A program made the position numbers and the translations under genes. Below the pieces are notes generated by a model. The model was not told the origin of the DNA. It ran no database searches and saw only the letters and a program-made list of their open reading frames with translations. Below, one piece after another: positions 1-5,691 of a DNA stretch of 9,648 bases. Each line of letters starts with the position of its first letter. Position 1 is the first letter of the stretch. The DNA is from an uncultured Oscillospiraceae bacterium (GTDB lineage: Bacteria; Bacillota; Clostridia; Oscillospirales; Oscillospiraceae). The DNA is taken from the NCBI GenBank assembly GCA_944385595.1, contig CALWXY010000106.1:1-9648 (forward strand), read 5' to 3'.

Positions 1-339
1 TTCATATCGCTGAAGCTGGTGCTGCCGCCGGTGTACGATTTGCTGAAGCCCGACGGCGACGTGCTCTGCCTCGTGAAGCCGCAGTTTGAGGCGGGCAGGG
101 AAAAAGTCGGCAAAAAAGGCGTCGTCCGCGACGTCGCGGTGCACGTCGAGGTGCTGAAAAACTTCCTGGATTACGCCGCCGGGGCGGGCTACTCCGTGCT
201 CGGGCTGGACTACTCGCCCATACGCGGGCCGGAGGGGAATATAGAGTATATAGCGCACCTCAAGAAGGGCAAATACGAGTGCAAGCTGCCGTCGCCGGAG
301 GAAGTGGCCGCGGCCTCGCACGCCGAGCTTGAGAAATAG
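1..339 (+). CDS. tlyA: TlyA family rRNA methyltransferase, C-terminal part (5' end outside window)
   Basis: This is the last 112 codons of a TlyA/YqxC-type protein, open from the first base of the window. TlyA proteins are SAM-dependent ribose 2'-O-methyltransferases acting on rRNA cytidines; older annotations call them hemolysin A. Visible signatures are FISLKLVLPPV at the window edge, then VKPQFEAGREKVGKKGVVRD, and near the end SPIRGPEGNIEY, all characteristic of the C-terminal Rossmann methyltransferase domain. The N-terminal S4 RNA-binding domain and the SAM-binding glycine motif would lie upstream. A GTG at 19 is internal, because the conserved SLKL block lies before it. The stop is 15 nt before nadK, the usual neighbour in Firmicutes. 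The family is certain. The exact rRNA target in this lineage is not, since Firmicutes homologues are poorly characterised. Confidence 0.93.
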   Translation, partial: FISLKLVLPPVYDLLKPDGDVLCLVKPQFEAGREKVGKKGVVRDVAVHVEVLKNFLDYAAGAGYSVLGLDYSPIRGPEGNIEYIAHLKKGKYECKLPSPEEVAAASHAELEK

Positions 340-354
340 CGCCGGAGGTAAGCG

Positions 355-1221
355 ATGGATAGAAAGAAAGTGGCTTTGTGCCCGAACCCTTTCCGGGATA
401 CGGGTCTGAGAGCGACGCTCAAGGCGCGCGAGCTGCTGGAGGCGCGGGGCTTTGCAACTGAGATAAGCCCGGTGTTCAAGGCGGTGAACCGCGTGCAGAT
501 ACCGGAGAGCGTCGTCACCGTCCCCATAGAGACGGCGGTGCGCGGCGCGAGCCTGGTGGTCTCCTTCGGGGGCGACGGCACCATACTCCGCACCGCGCAG
601 ACGGCGGCCCCGGCGGGCGTGCCGGTGCTGGGCGTCAACATGGGCAATATGGGCTTCATGGCCGAGCTGGAGGAGGGCGACCTCGAGCAGCTGGCCGCCG
701 CCGCCGCCGGGCGCTACGAGCCTAGCCCAAGAATGATGCTCGACGTGCAGCTGCTGCGCGGCGGCACGGCGGTCTACAGCGGCACCGCGCTGAACGACGC
801 CGTGATCACCGGCGTCGTCCACACGATAAAGCTGGAGGCCCTGCGCGACGGGCGCACGATAACCAAGTTCTCCGGCGACGGCCTCATAGTCGCGACGCCC
901 ACAGGCTCGACGGCCTACTCCATGTCGGCGGGCGGCCCGCTGGTCGAGCCGACGGCTGAGAACTTCATACTCACACCGATCTGCGCCCACGCTCTCGCGA
1001 TACGCGCATTCGTGCTCGCGCCGGACGGCAGCGTGAGAGTGAAGATCGGCAACCTCACGGAGAAGGACGCCGTCCTCTCGCTGGACGGCGGCACGCCCAT
1101 GAGCCTGCGCGACGGCGACGAGATAGCCGTCCGCAAATCCGTGTACAAGACAGTGCTCGCCCACGTCGGCGAGAAGAGCTTTTACGATATTGCATTTGAA
1201 AAACTGGGAGAGAGGACATGA
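355..1221 (+). CDS. nadK: NAD kinase
   Basis: This 288-residue cytosolic enzyme phosphorylates NAD to NADP using ATP (or polyphosphate in some relatives) and so supplies NADPH for biosynthesis. The diagnostic GGDGT motif is at residues 72-76. GVNMGNMGF follows at 93-101, the family's N-D/E motif is N147-D148, and the glycine/threonine-rich nucleotide site DGLIVATPTGSTAYSMSAGG is at about 175-194. Length is typical for a bacterial NadK. The start is fixed by GGAGGT at 344-349, 5 nt before the ATG. The stop overlaps the next start as ATGA (1218-1221), indicating translational coupling to argR. The order tlyA-nadK-argR-recN is a conserved Firmicutes housekeeping cluster. No key residue is missing. 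Confidence 0.97.
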   Translation: MDRKKVALCPNPFRDTGLRATLKARELLEARGFATEISPVFKAVNRVQIPESVVTVPIETAVRGASLVVSFGGDGTILRTAQTAAPAGVPVLGVNMGNMGFMAELEEGDLEQLAAAAAGRYEPSPRMMLDVQLLRGGTAVYSGTALNDAVITGVVHTIKLEALRDGRTITKFSGDGLIVATPTGSTAYSMSAGGPLVEPTAENFILTPICAHALAIRAFVLAPDGSVRVKIGNLTEKDAVLSLDGGTPMSLRDGDEIAVRKSVYKTVLAHVGEKSFYDIAFEKLGERT

Positions 1222-1667
1222 AAACATCACGTCAGAACAAGATACTTGAGATCATCTCCGGCCAGGACATCGAGACCCAGCACCAGCTGATGGAGGCGCT
1301 GCGCGAGCACGGAGTGAAGAGCACTCAGGCCACGGTGTCGCGCGACATCAAGGAGCTGCGCCTGGTGAAGGAGCTGTCGCCCGGCGGGCGCTACCGCTAT
1401 GTCGCCGTCGGGCGCGACGATATGGTCGACTACGACCAGCGCCTGCGGAAGATTTTCCGCGAGAGCGTCACGAGCTACGCCGTGGCGCAGAACATCATAG
1501 TCATAAAGACCCTGCCGGGGCTTGCCAACGCGGCCTGCTCCACGCTCGACGGCATGAACATCCACGACCTCGTGGGCACCCTCGCGGGCGACGACACGGC
1601 CTTCCTCGCCATGCGGGACAACGAGTCGGCGGAGCGGCTGTGCCGCGAGATAGAGGAAATGCTGTGA
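1218..1667 (+). CDS. argR: Arginine repressor ArgR
   Basis: This 149-residue protein is a full-length ArgR/AhrC regulator. With L-arginine bound, the hexamer binds ARG-box operators and represses arginine biosynthesis; in many Firmicutes it also activates catabolism. The N-terminal winged helix carries the recognition signature TQATVSRDIKELRLVK (from residue 36). The C-terminal oligomerisation and arginine-binding domain carries GTLAGDDTAF at 120-129, and the D125-D126 pair corresponds to the aspartates that contact arginine in known ArgR structures. It overlaps nadK by 4 nt and has a purine-rich GGGAGAGAGG upstream. It is followed 19 nt later by recN, the same adjacency as ahrC-recN in Bacillus. 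No arginine gene is in the window, so it acts elsewhere. Confidence 0.97.
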   Translation: MKTSRQNKILEIISGQDIETQHQLMEALREHGVKSTQATVSRDIKELRLVKELSPGGRYRYVAVGRDDMVDYDQRLRKIFRESVTSYAVAQNIIVIKTLPGLANAACSTLDGMNIHDLVGTLAGDDTAFLAMRDNESAERLCREIEEML

Positions 1668-1686
1668 CGACTGGGGGCTTGTCCTT

Positions 1687-3372
1687 ATGCTTACGGAACT
1701 CCACATTGAAAACGTGGCCGTCATCCGCCGGGCGGATATCTGCTTCGGCTCGGGGCTGAACGTCCTCACCGGAGAGACGGGCGCGGGCAAATCCATAGTC
1801 ATAGATTCGCTTGGCGCGATCCTCGGCGGCAGAGTGAGCCGCGAGCTGGTCCGCACGGGGAGCAGCAGCGCCTCGGTCACGGGCGTCTTCACTCTGAGCG
1901 CGGCGGCGGAGAGCTGGCTGCGAGAGAGCGAGCTTGAGGTCGAGGACGAGCTTATTATAAAGCGCCGCATAGCGCCGGACGGGAGAGCGAGCTGCCGCAT
2001 AAACGGCGAGCCGGTGTCCGCCGCGCAGCTGCGCGAGCTCGGCTCGCTGCTGGTCGACGTCCACGGCCAGAACGACGGGCGCAGGCTCATGGACGAGACG
2101 CGCCACCGCGATTTTCTCGACGGCTACGGCGCCTACCCCGGCGCGCTTTCAGATTTCGCCGCGGCCTACCAAAAGTGGAAGGCCACGGCGGCTGAGATAA
2201 AGTCGCTCGAGATCTCCGACTCCGAGAAGGAGCGGCTCACCGAGCGGCTCACGGCTGAGATAGCGGAGCTCTCTCGCGCGGAGCTGCGCGAGGGCGAGTA
2301 CGACGAGCTCTCCGCCCGGCGCGACCTGATGCACAACTCCGAGAAGCTGACCGAGTACCTCGAGGGGGCCTACGAGGCCCTCTACGGCGGGGACGAGAGC
2401 GCCTCCGCGCTCTGCGGGGCGGGCGAGGCCTACGCCGGACGCGCCGCGGCCTTCGCGCCGGAGCTGGCCCCGGCGGTGGAGAATCTCCGCAGCGCGAGAG
2501 CGCTCATAGAGGACGCGGCGGAGACCGTGCGCGACCTGCGCAACAGCCTCGACTTCTCGCCCGATGAGTACGACAGGCTGGAGGAGCGCCTCGCGCTGCT
2601 GCGCCGCCTGATGAAGAAATATTCGCGCGATGAGGCGGGGCTTATCGCCTATCTCGACGAGTGCAGCGCGAAGCTCGACACGCTCGAATACTCGATCGAC
2701 ATGCTCGCAAAGCTGCGCCGCTGCCTCGAGAGCGAGGAAAAGGACGCGCTCCGAGCGGGCAGGGCGCTCACGCAGGCGAGGGAGGAGGCCGCGAGACGGC
2801 TGGAACAGCGCATCGAGGCCGAGCTGCGCGAGCTGAGTATGCCCTCGGCTCGCTTTAAGGTTGAGCTGAAGCCTCTCGGCGGCGAGCCGGGCTTCGACTC
2901 GCACGGCTGCGAAGAAGTGCGCTTCCTCATGTCGGCAAACTCCGGCATGGAGCTGGGGCGCATATCGCGCATAGCCTCGGGCGGCGAGCTTAGCCGCATC
3001 ATGCTCGCCATGAAGAGCGTGCTCGCCGAGAGCGACAGCGTCGACACCATGGTGTTCGACGAGATAGACACCGGCGTCTCCGGCATAGCGGCGCAGCGCG
3101 TGGGCGAGAAGCTGTCGCGCCTCGCAAACGGCCGCCAGGTGCTCTGCGTGACGCACCTGCCGCAGATAGCCGCCATGGCCGACAGCCACTACCGCATACT
3201 CAAAAGCGACAGCGGCGCGGGTACGGAGACCGCGGTGGAGAGCCTCGGCAGGGACGGACGCCTCGCCGAGATAGCGCGCCTCACCGGCGGCGACGTCGTG
3301 ACCGAGACTACGCTGAAAAGCGCCGCCGAGCAGCTCGATGCCGCCGCGGCTTTCAAAGAGAGAGGGAAATGA
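1687..3372 (+). CDS. recN: DNA repair protein RecN (SMC-like ATPase)
   Basis: This 561-residue protein is full length for RecN, an SMC-family ATPase recruited to double-strand breaks that promotes end cohesion during recombinational repair. The N-terminal ATPase half has LHIENVAVI, the canonical RecN opening, and Walker A GETGAGKS at 29-36. A Q-loop-like segment DVHGQNDGRRLMD follows. The middle (about 150-400) is Glu/Arg/Ala-rich and heptad-like, as expected for the coiled-coil arms. The C-terminal half has the ABC signature ASGGELSR at 430-437, Walker B VFDEIDTG at 456-463, and the switch histidine in VTHLPQ at 488-493. The SD is weak: a G run at 1673-1677, about 9 nt before the ATG. The start matches family N-termini. 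The gap to the next gene is 1 nt. Confidence 0.97.
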   Translation: MLTELHIENVAVIRRADICFGSGLNVLTGETGAGKSIVIDSLGAILGGRVSRELVRTGSSSASVTGVFTLSAAAESWLRESELEVEDELIIKRRIAPDGRASCRINGEPVSAAQLRELGSLLVDVHGQNDGRRLMDETRHRDFLDGYGAYPGALSDFAAAYQKWKATAAEIKSLEISDSEKERLTERLTAEIAELSRAELREGEYDELSARRDLMHNSEKLTEYLEGAYEALYGGDESASALCGAGEAYAGRAAAFAPELAPAVENLRSARALIEDAAETVRDLRNSLDFSPDEYDRLEERLALLRRLMKKYSRDEAGLIAYLDECSAKLDTLEYSIDMLAKLRRCLESEEKDALRAGRALTQAREEAARRLEQRIEAELRELSMPSARFKVELKPLGGEPGFDSHGCEEVRFLMSANSGMELGRISRIASGGELSRIMLAMKSVLAESDSVDTMVFDEIDTGVSGIAAQRVGEKLSRLANGRQVLCVTHLPQIAAMADSHYRILKSDSGAGTETAVESLGRDGRLAEIARLTGGDVVTETTLKSAAEQLDAAAAFKERGK

Positions 3373-3373
3373 G

Positions 3374-3793
3374 ATGAACCATGTCGAGAGGGCAATGGAG
3401 CTGAACAGAGGCGGCTACAACTGCGCGCAGAGCGTGTTCGCCGCGTTTTCGGACATAACGGGCGTCAGCGAGAGCGACGCGCTGCGCATAGCCGCCGGGC
3501 TCGGCGGCGGAGTCCGCGCGGGCGAGGTCTGCGGCGCGGTGTCCGGCGCGGCGCTGGTGCTGGGGGCGGTGTATCCGTTCACCGACAGCTCCGATAAGGA
3601 CGCGAAATACCGCATAGCCAACCTCGCAAAGGACTTCTGCGCGAGGTTTAAGGAGAAATACGGCACGCTCACCTGCACGCAGCTGCTTGAGCGCACGGCG
3701 GGCGAGGAAAAGCGCTACCGCTATTGCATCGATTACGTCCGCGACTGCGCGGAGCTGCTCGAGCAGATGATGGCGGAGCAGGCCGCCGATTGA
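3374..3793 (+). CDS. C_GCAxxG_C_C family putative redox protein, unknown function
   Basis: This 139-residue soluble protein matches the C_GCAxxG_C_C family, conserved small proteins with invariant cysteines that are proposed to be redox- or metal-active but have no established reaction. Visible hallmarks are YNCAQSVF (C17), the glycine block GLGGGVRAGEVCGAVSGA (C53 inside the CGAxxG motif), YGTLTCTQLL (C101), and the C-terminal YCIDYVRDCAELL (C118, C125). C89 is an extra cysteine. There is no signal peptide or membrane segment. The ATG at 3374 is chosen because AGAGGGA at 3361-3367 sits 6 nt upstream and the family N-terminus begins there. An in-frame ATG at 3338 would lie inside recN. It starts 1 nt after the recN stop, so it is very likely co-transcribed and coupled with recN. 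Its stop codon overlaps the tyrS promoter. Family assignment is confident; function is open. Confidence 0.88.
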   Translation: MNHVERAMELNRGGYNCAQSVFAAFSDITGVSESDALRIAAGLGGGVRAGEVCGAVSGAALVLGAVYPFTDSSDKDAKYRIANLAKDFCARFKEKYGTLTCTQLLERTAGEEKRYRYCIDYVRDCAELLEQMMAEQAAD

Positions 3794-3818
3794 CAAAAGC
3801 GGCGGGGTGTGGTATGAT
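3790..3818 (+). promoter_or_regulatory. Sigma-A-type promoter for the tyrS T-box transcript
   Basis: TTGACA at 3790-3795 and TATGAT at 3813-3818 are separated by exactly 17 nt. The -35 matches consensus fully and the -10 differs at one position. Transcription would start near 3825, just before the T-box stem I. The -35 overlaps the TGA of the preceding gene, so the promoter is built into the operon end. Its placement ahead of a T-box leader strongly supports it. Confidence 0.85.
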
Positions 3819-3833
3819 TCACCCGATAAATGC

Positions 3834-4074
3834 TGAGATGGAAAAGAGTAGCGCGTTTTTGGAGCCCAAGAGAGCCGGCGGTGGGTGCGAGCCGGCGCAC
3901 AGTGCGCGTGAATACATTCCGGAGCCGCGCCCTGAAACTGTGAGTAGGGGACGACGGGAGCGCCCGTTACAGCGCCGGGAAGTTTTCCCCTGAGGCAGCG
4001 CTCAGCGCTGCGAACAGAGGTGGTACCGCGTGTTGTCACGCCCTCTGCTCCTTTTGGAGCGGAGGGCGTTTTTT
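3834..4074 (+). promoter_or_regulatory. Tyrosine T-box riboswitch leader
   Basis: This leader senses the charging state of tRNA-Tyr and controls transcription into tyrS. Stem I is recognisable: GAGTAGCGCG at about 3847-3856, AGAGAGCC followed by the GGTGGGTGCGAGCC distal loop, and the specifier segment GTGAATACATTCCGGAG. The specifier codon is UAC at 3913-3915, matching Tyr and the downstream gene. The stem II/III region (GTAGGGGACGACGGGAGCG, then CCCGTTAC) follows. The T-box proper is AGAGGTGGTACCGCG at 4016-4030, whose TGGTA bulge pairs with the tRNA acceptor end. The antiterminator is formed by CAGAGG (4015-4020) with CCTCTG (4042-4047), plus CGTG (4029-4032) with CACG (4037-4040). It is mutually exclusive with the terminator. 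This leader fills the intergenic gap before tyrS. Confidence 0.95.
4039..4074 (+). terminator. T-box regulated intrinsic terminator
   Basis: The left arm is CGCCCTCTGCTCC (4039-4051), the loop TTTT, and the right arm GGAGCGGAGGGCG (4056-4068). This gives 13 continuous pairs with one T-G wobble, followed by TTTTTT (4069-4074). The left arm shares bases 4039-4047 with the antiterminator, so only one of the two structures can form. With charged tRNA-Tyr this hairpin would stop transcription. It may also halt read-through from the recN operon. Confidence 0.93.
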
Positions 4075-4093
4075 ATTGTTAAATATTAATTTA

Positions 4094-4098
4094 AGGAG
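4094..4098 (+). promoter_or_regulatory. Ribosome binding site deciding the tyrS start
   Basis: AGGAG at 4094-4098 lies in an AT-rich stretch. Two in-frame ATGs follow. The one at 4101 is only 2 nt away, too close for normal initiation, while the one at 4107 is 8 nt away, which is ideal. The second is therefore preferred. Confidence 0.7.
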
Positions 4099-4106
4099 AT
4101 ATGACG

Positions 4107-5333
4107 ATGACTGTTTACGACGAACTTGTGGCCCGCGGCCTCATAGCCCAGGTCACCGACGAGGAGCAGATAAAGGAGCTTGTGAATAACGGCAAGGCGA
4201 CCTTCTATATAGGCTTCGACCCGACGGCGGACTCCCTTCACGTCGGCCATTTCATGGCCCTGTGCCTGATGAAGCGGCTCCAGATGGCGGGCAACCGCCC
4301 GATAGCGCTCATAGGCGGCGGCACCGGCATGGTGGGCGACCCCTCGGGCCGCAGCGACATGCGCCAGATGCTTACGCCGGAGACCATCCAGCACAACTGC
4401 GACTGCTTCAAAAAGCAGATGGAGCGCTTCATCGAGTTCGGCGAGGGCAAGGCTCTTATGGTCAATAACGCCGACTGGCTGATGAAGCTCAACTACGTCG
4501 AGCTGCTGCGCGAGGTGGGCGCATGCTTCTCCGTGAACAACATGCTGAGAGCCGAGTGCTACAAGCAGCGCATGGAGAAGGGACTCAGCTTCCTTGAGTT
4601 CAACTACATGATTATGCAGAGCTACGACTTCTACTACCTCTTCCAGCACTACGGCTGCAACATGCAGTTCGGCGGCAACGACCAGTGGTCGAATATGCTC
4701 GGCGGCACGGAGCTTATCAGGCGCAAGCTCGGCAAGGACGCCCATGCCATGACCATCACGCTGCTGCTCAACAGCGAGGGCAAGAAGATGGGCAAGACCT
4801 CGTCCGGCGCCGTGTGGCTCGACCCGGAGAAGACCTCACCCTACGACTTCTACCAGTACTGGCGCAACGTGGGCGACGCGGACGTGCTCAAGTGCATCCG
4901 TATGCTGACCTTCCTGCCGCTCGAGGAGATAGACGAGATGGACAAGTGGGAGGGCAGCCAGCTCAATACCGCGAAGGAGATCCTGGCCTACGAGCTGACC
5001 AAGCTCGTCCACGGCGAGGCGGAGGCCGAGAAAGCGCGCGAGAGCGCGAGAGCGCTCTTCGGCGGCGGGGCTGACAGCGCCGACATGCCCACTACCGAGC
5101 TGACCGAGGCCGACCTCACCGACGGCGCCGTGGATATACTCACGCTGCTCGTCAAAACCGGGCTCTGCCCCTCGAAGGGCGAGGCGCGCCGCAATGTGCA
5201 GCAGGGCGGCGTCGAGGCCGCGGGCGAGAAGGTCACGGAGTTTGGCAAGACCTTCACCGCGCAGGAGCTCACCGGCGACGGCATAGTCATCCGCCGCGGC
5301 AAGAAAAAGTACCAGCGCGTCGTGCTCAAATGA
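4107..5333 (+). CDS. tyrS: Tyrosyl-tRNA synthetase
   Basis: This class I aminoacyl-tRNA synthetase activates tyrosine with ATP and charges tRNA-Tyr. It is 408 residues from the preferred ATG (410 from the ATG at 4101), normal for the bacterial enzyme. The Rossmann fold holds the HIGH-type motif HVGH at 45-48, preceded by YIGFDPTADSL and followed by GGGTGMVGDPSG. The tyrosine pocket segment GGNDQWSNM begins at 189. The KMSKS-type loop is KKMGKTSSG at 226-234. A C-terminal S4-type RNA-binding domain starts near 349 (VKTGLCPSKGEARRNVQQGGV). The gene is a single unit: a T-box and promoter upstream and a strong terminator just downstream. The UAC specifier in the leader agrees with this product. 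Nothing is missing or unusual. Confidence 0.97.
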   Translation: MTVYDELVARGLIAQVTDEEQIKELVNNGKATFYIGFDPTADSLHVGHFMALCLMKRLQMAGNRPIALIGGGTGMVGDPSGRSDMRQMLTPETIQHNCDCFKKQMERFIEFGEGKALMVNNADWLMKLNYVELLREVGACFSVNNMLRAECYKQRMEKGLSFLEFNYMIMQSYDFYYLFQHYGCNMQFGGNDQWSNMLGGTELIRRKLGKDAHAMTITLLLNSEGKKMGKTSSGAVWLDPEKTSPYDFYQYWRNVGDADVLKCIRMLTFLPLEEIDEMDKWEGSQLNTAKEILAYELTKLVHGEAEAEKARESARALFGGGADSADMPTTELTEADLTDGAVDILTLLVKTGLCPSKGEARRNVQQGGVEAAGEKVTEFGKTFTAQELTGDGIVIRRGKKKYQRVVLK

Positions 5334-5334
5334 G

Positions 5335-5354
5335 CATTGTATGAGCGTACAATG
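5335..5354. repeat. Short perfect inverted repeat between tyrS stop and terminator
   Basis: CATTGTA (5335-5341) and TACAATG (5348-5354) form a perfect 7-bp dyad with a 6-nt spacer. It lies immediately after the tyrS TGA and 5 nt before the terminator stem. It could fold as a small hairpin in the 3' end of the tyrS mRNA or be a protein site. No function is assigned. Confidence 0.5.
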
Positions 5355-5359
5355 ATATC

Positions 5360-5403
5360 CGGGCGAAGCACTGTCGTTTCGACAGTGTTTCGCCCGTTTT
5401 TTT
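5360..5403 (+). terminator. Intrinsic terminator of tyrS
   Basis: A 16-bp stem is formed by 5360-5375 (CGGGCGAAGCACTGTC) and 5381-5396 (GACAGTGTTTCGCCCG), with one G-T wobble and a GTTTC loop. Seven T residues follow (5397-5403). It is 26 nt after the tyrS stop and insulates the cobalamin operon downstream. Confidence 0.95.
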
Positions 5404-5439
5404 AAGCATATCCACGAGGTTCGGAGGGGCAAATATCGC

Positions 5440-5468
5440 TTTACAGGGGACGGTAAATCTGGTATAAT
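5440..5468 (+). promoter_or_regulatory. Sigma-A-type promoter of the cbi operon
   Basis: TTTACA at 5440-5445 and a perfect TATAAT at 5463-5468 are separated by 17 nt. Transcription would begin near 5475, about 10 nt before the first riboswitch helix. The sequence between the tyrS terminator and this promoter (5404-5439) shows nothing else recognisable. Confidence 0.85.
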
Positions 5469-5484
5469 CCCATAATATAAGAGT

Positions 5485-5671
5485 TTTCGCATTCGAGGGC
5501 CTCGGCCCTTCGGGGGAAGCCCGGTGCAAATCCGGCGCAGTCTTACCTCTACTGTGACCGCGCTCGCGCGGAAGTCAGATGACCCGGTGCGAAATTTCGG
5601 CAGTGCTCCTAGGTGGGGAGGCTGGCGTCAACGTGATGCATACGCCCTCTTCATTTGGAGAGGGCGTTTTT
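5485..5671 (+). promoter_or_regulatory. Cobalamin riboswitch with terminator platform
   Basis: The leader senses a cobalamin and controls the biosynthetic operon by attenuation. P1 pairs TTTCGCA (5485-5491) with TGCGAAA (5588-5594). Core sequences are GGGAA (5514-5518), CCGGTGCAAATCCGG (5521-5535), ACTGTGA (5551-5557) and the B12-box-like AGTCAGATGACC (5573-5584). P5 is CAGT (5538-5541) with ACTG (5551-5554). P6 is a short hairpin, CCGCGC/GCGCGG (5558-5563 with 5566-5571), with no room for the peripheral helices of large cobalamin riboswitches. P13 spans 5601-5624 and its loop AGGTG (5611-5615) can pair with TACCT (5544-5548) in L5, the hallmark kissing contact. An antiterminator (5618-5628 with 5642-5649) and a terminator complete the switch. 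The class is certain; ligand preference is not known. Confidence 0.93.
5643..5671 (+). terminator. Riboswitch-controlled intrinsic terminator
   Basis: The left arm is CGCCCTCTTC (5643-5652), the loop ATTT, and the right arm GGAGAGGGCG (5657-5666), with one T-G wobble. TTTTT follows (5667-5671). Its left arm would be captured by the upstream antiterminator strand (5618-5628) when P13 is not formed, giving ligand-dependent control of cbiD onward. Confidence 0.9.
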
Positions 5672-5691
5672 CATTTCCGGGAGGCTACAAA

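Noticed and set aside
2149..3189. Long open frame on the minus strand across recN.
   Set aside because: RecN on the + strand has all ATPase motifs in order. The reverse frame is low-complexity (Ala, Arg, Leu, His) and arises from GC-rich codon positions.
3338..3373. An earlier in-frame ATG for the Cys-rich protein, inside recN.
   Set aside because: It would overlap recN by 35 nt with no SD, while the ATG at 3374 has a well-placed AGAGGGA and fits the family N-terminus.
3724..3993. Small open frame running from the end of the Cys-rich gene through the T-box leader.
   Set aside because: It crosses a promoter and highly structured RNA, has no SD, and its product has no recognisable features.
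5524..5691. The cbiD reading frame stays open upstream, giving a possible 56-residue N-terminal extension.
   Set aside because: This stretch is the cobalamin riboswitch and its terminator, the extra residues do not resemble CbiD, and a good SD lies just before the ATG at 5692.
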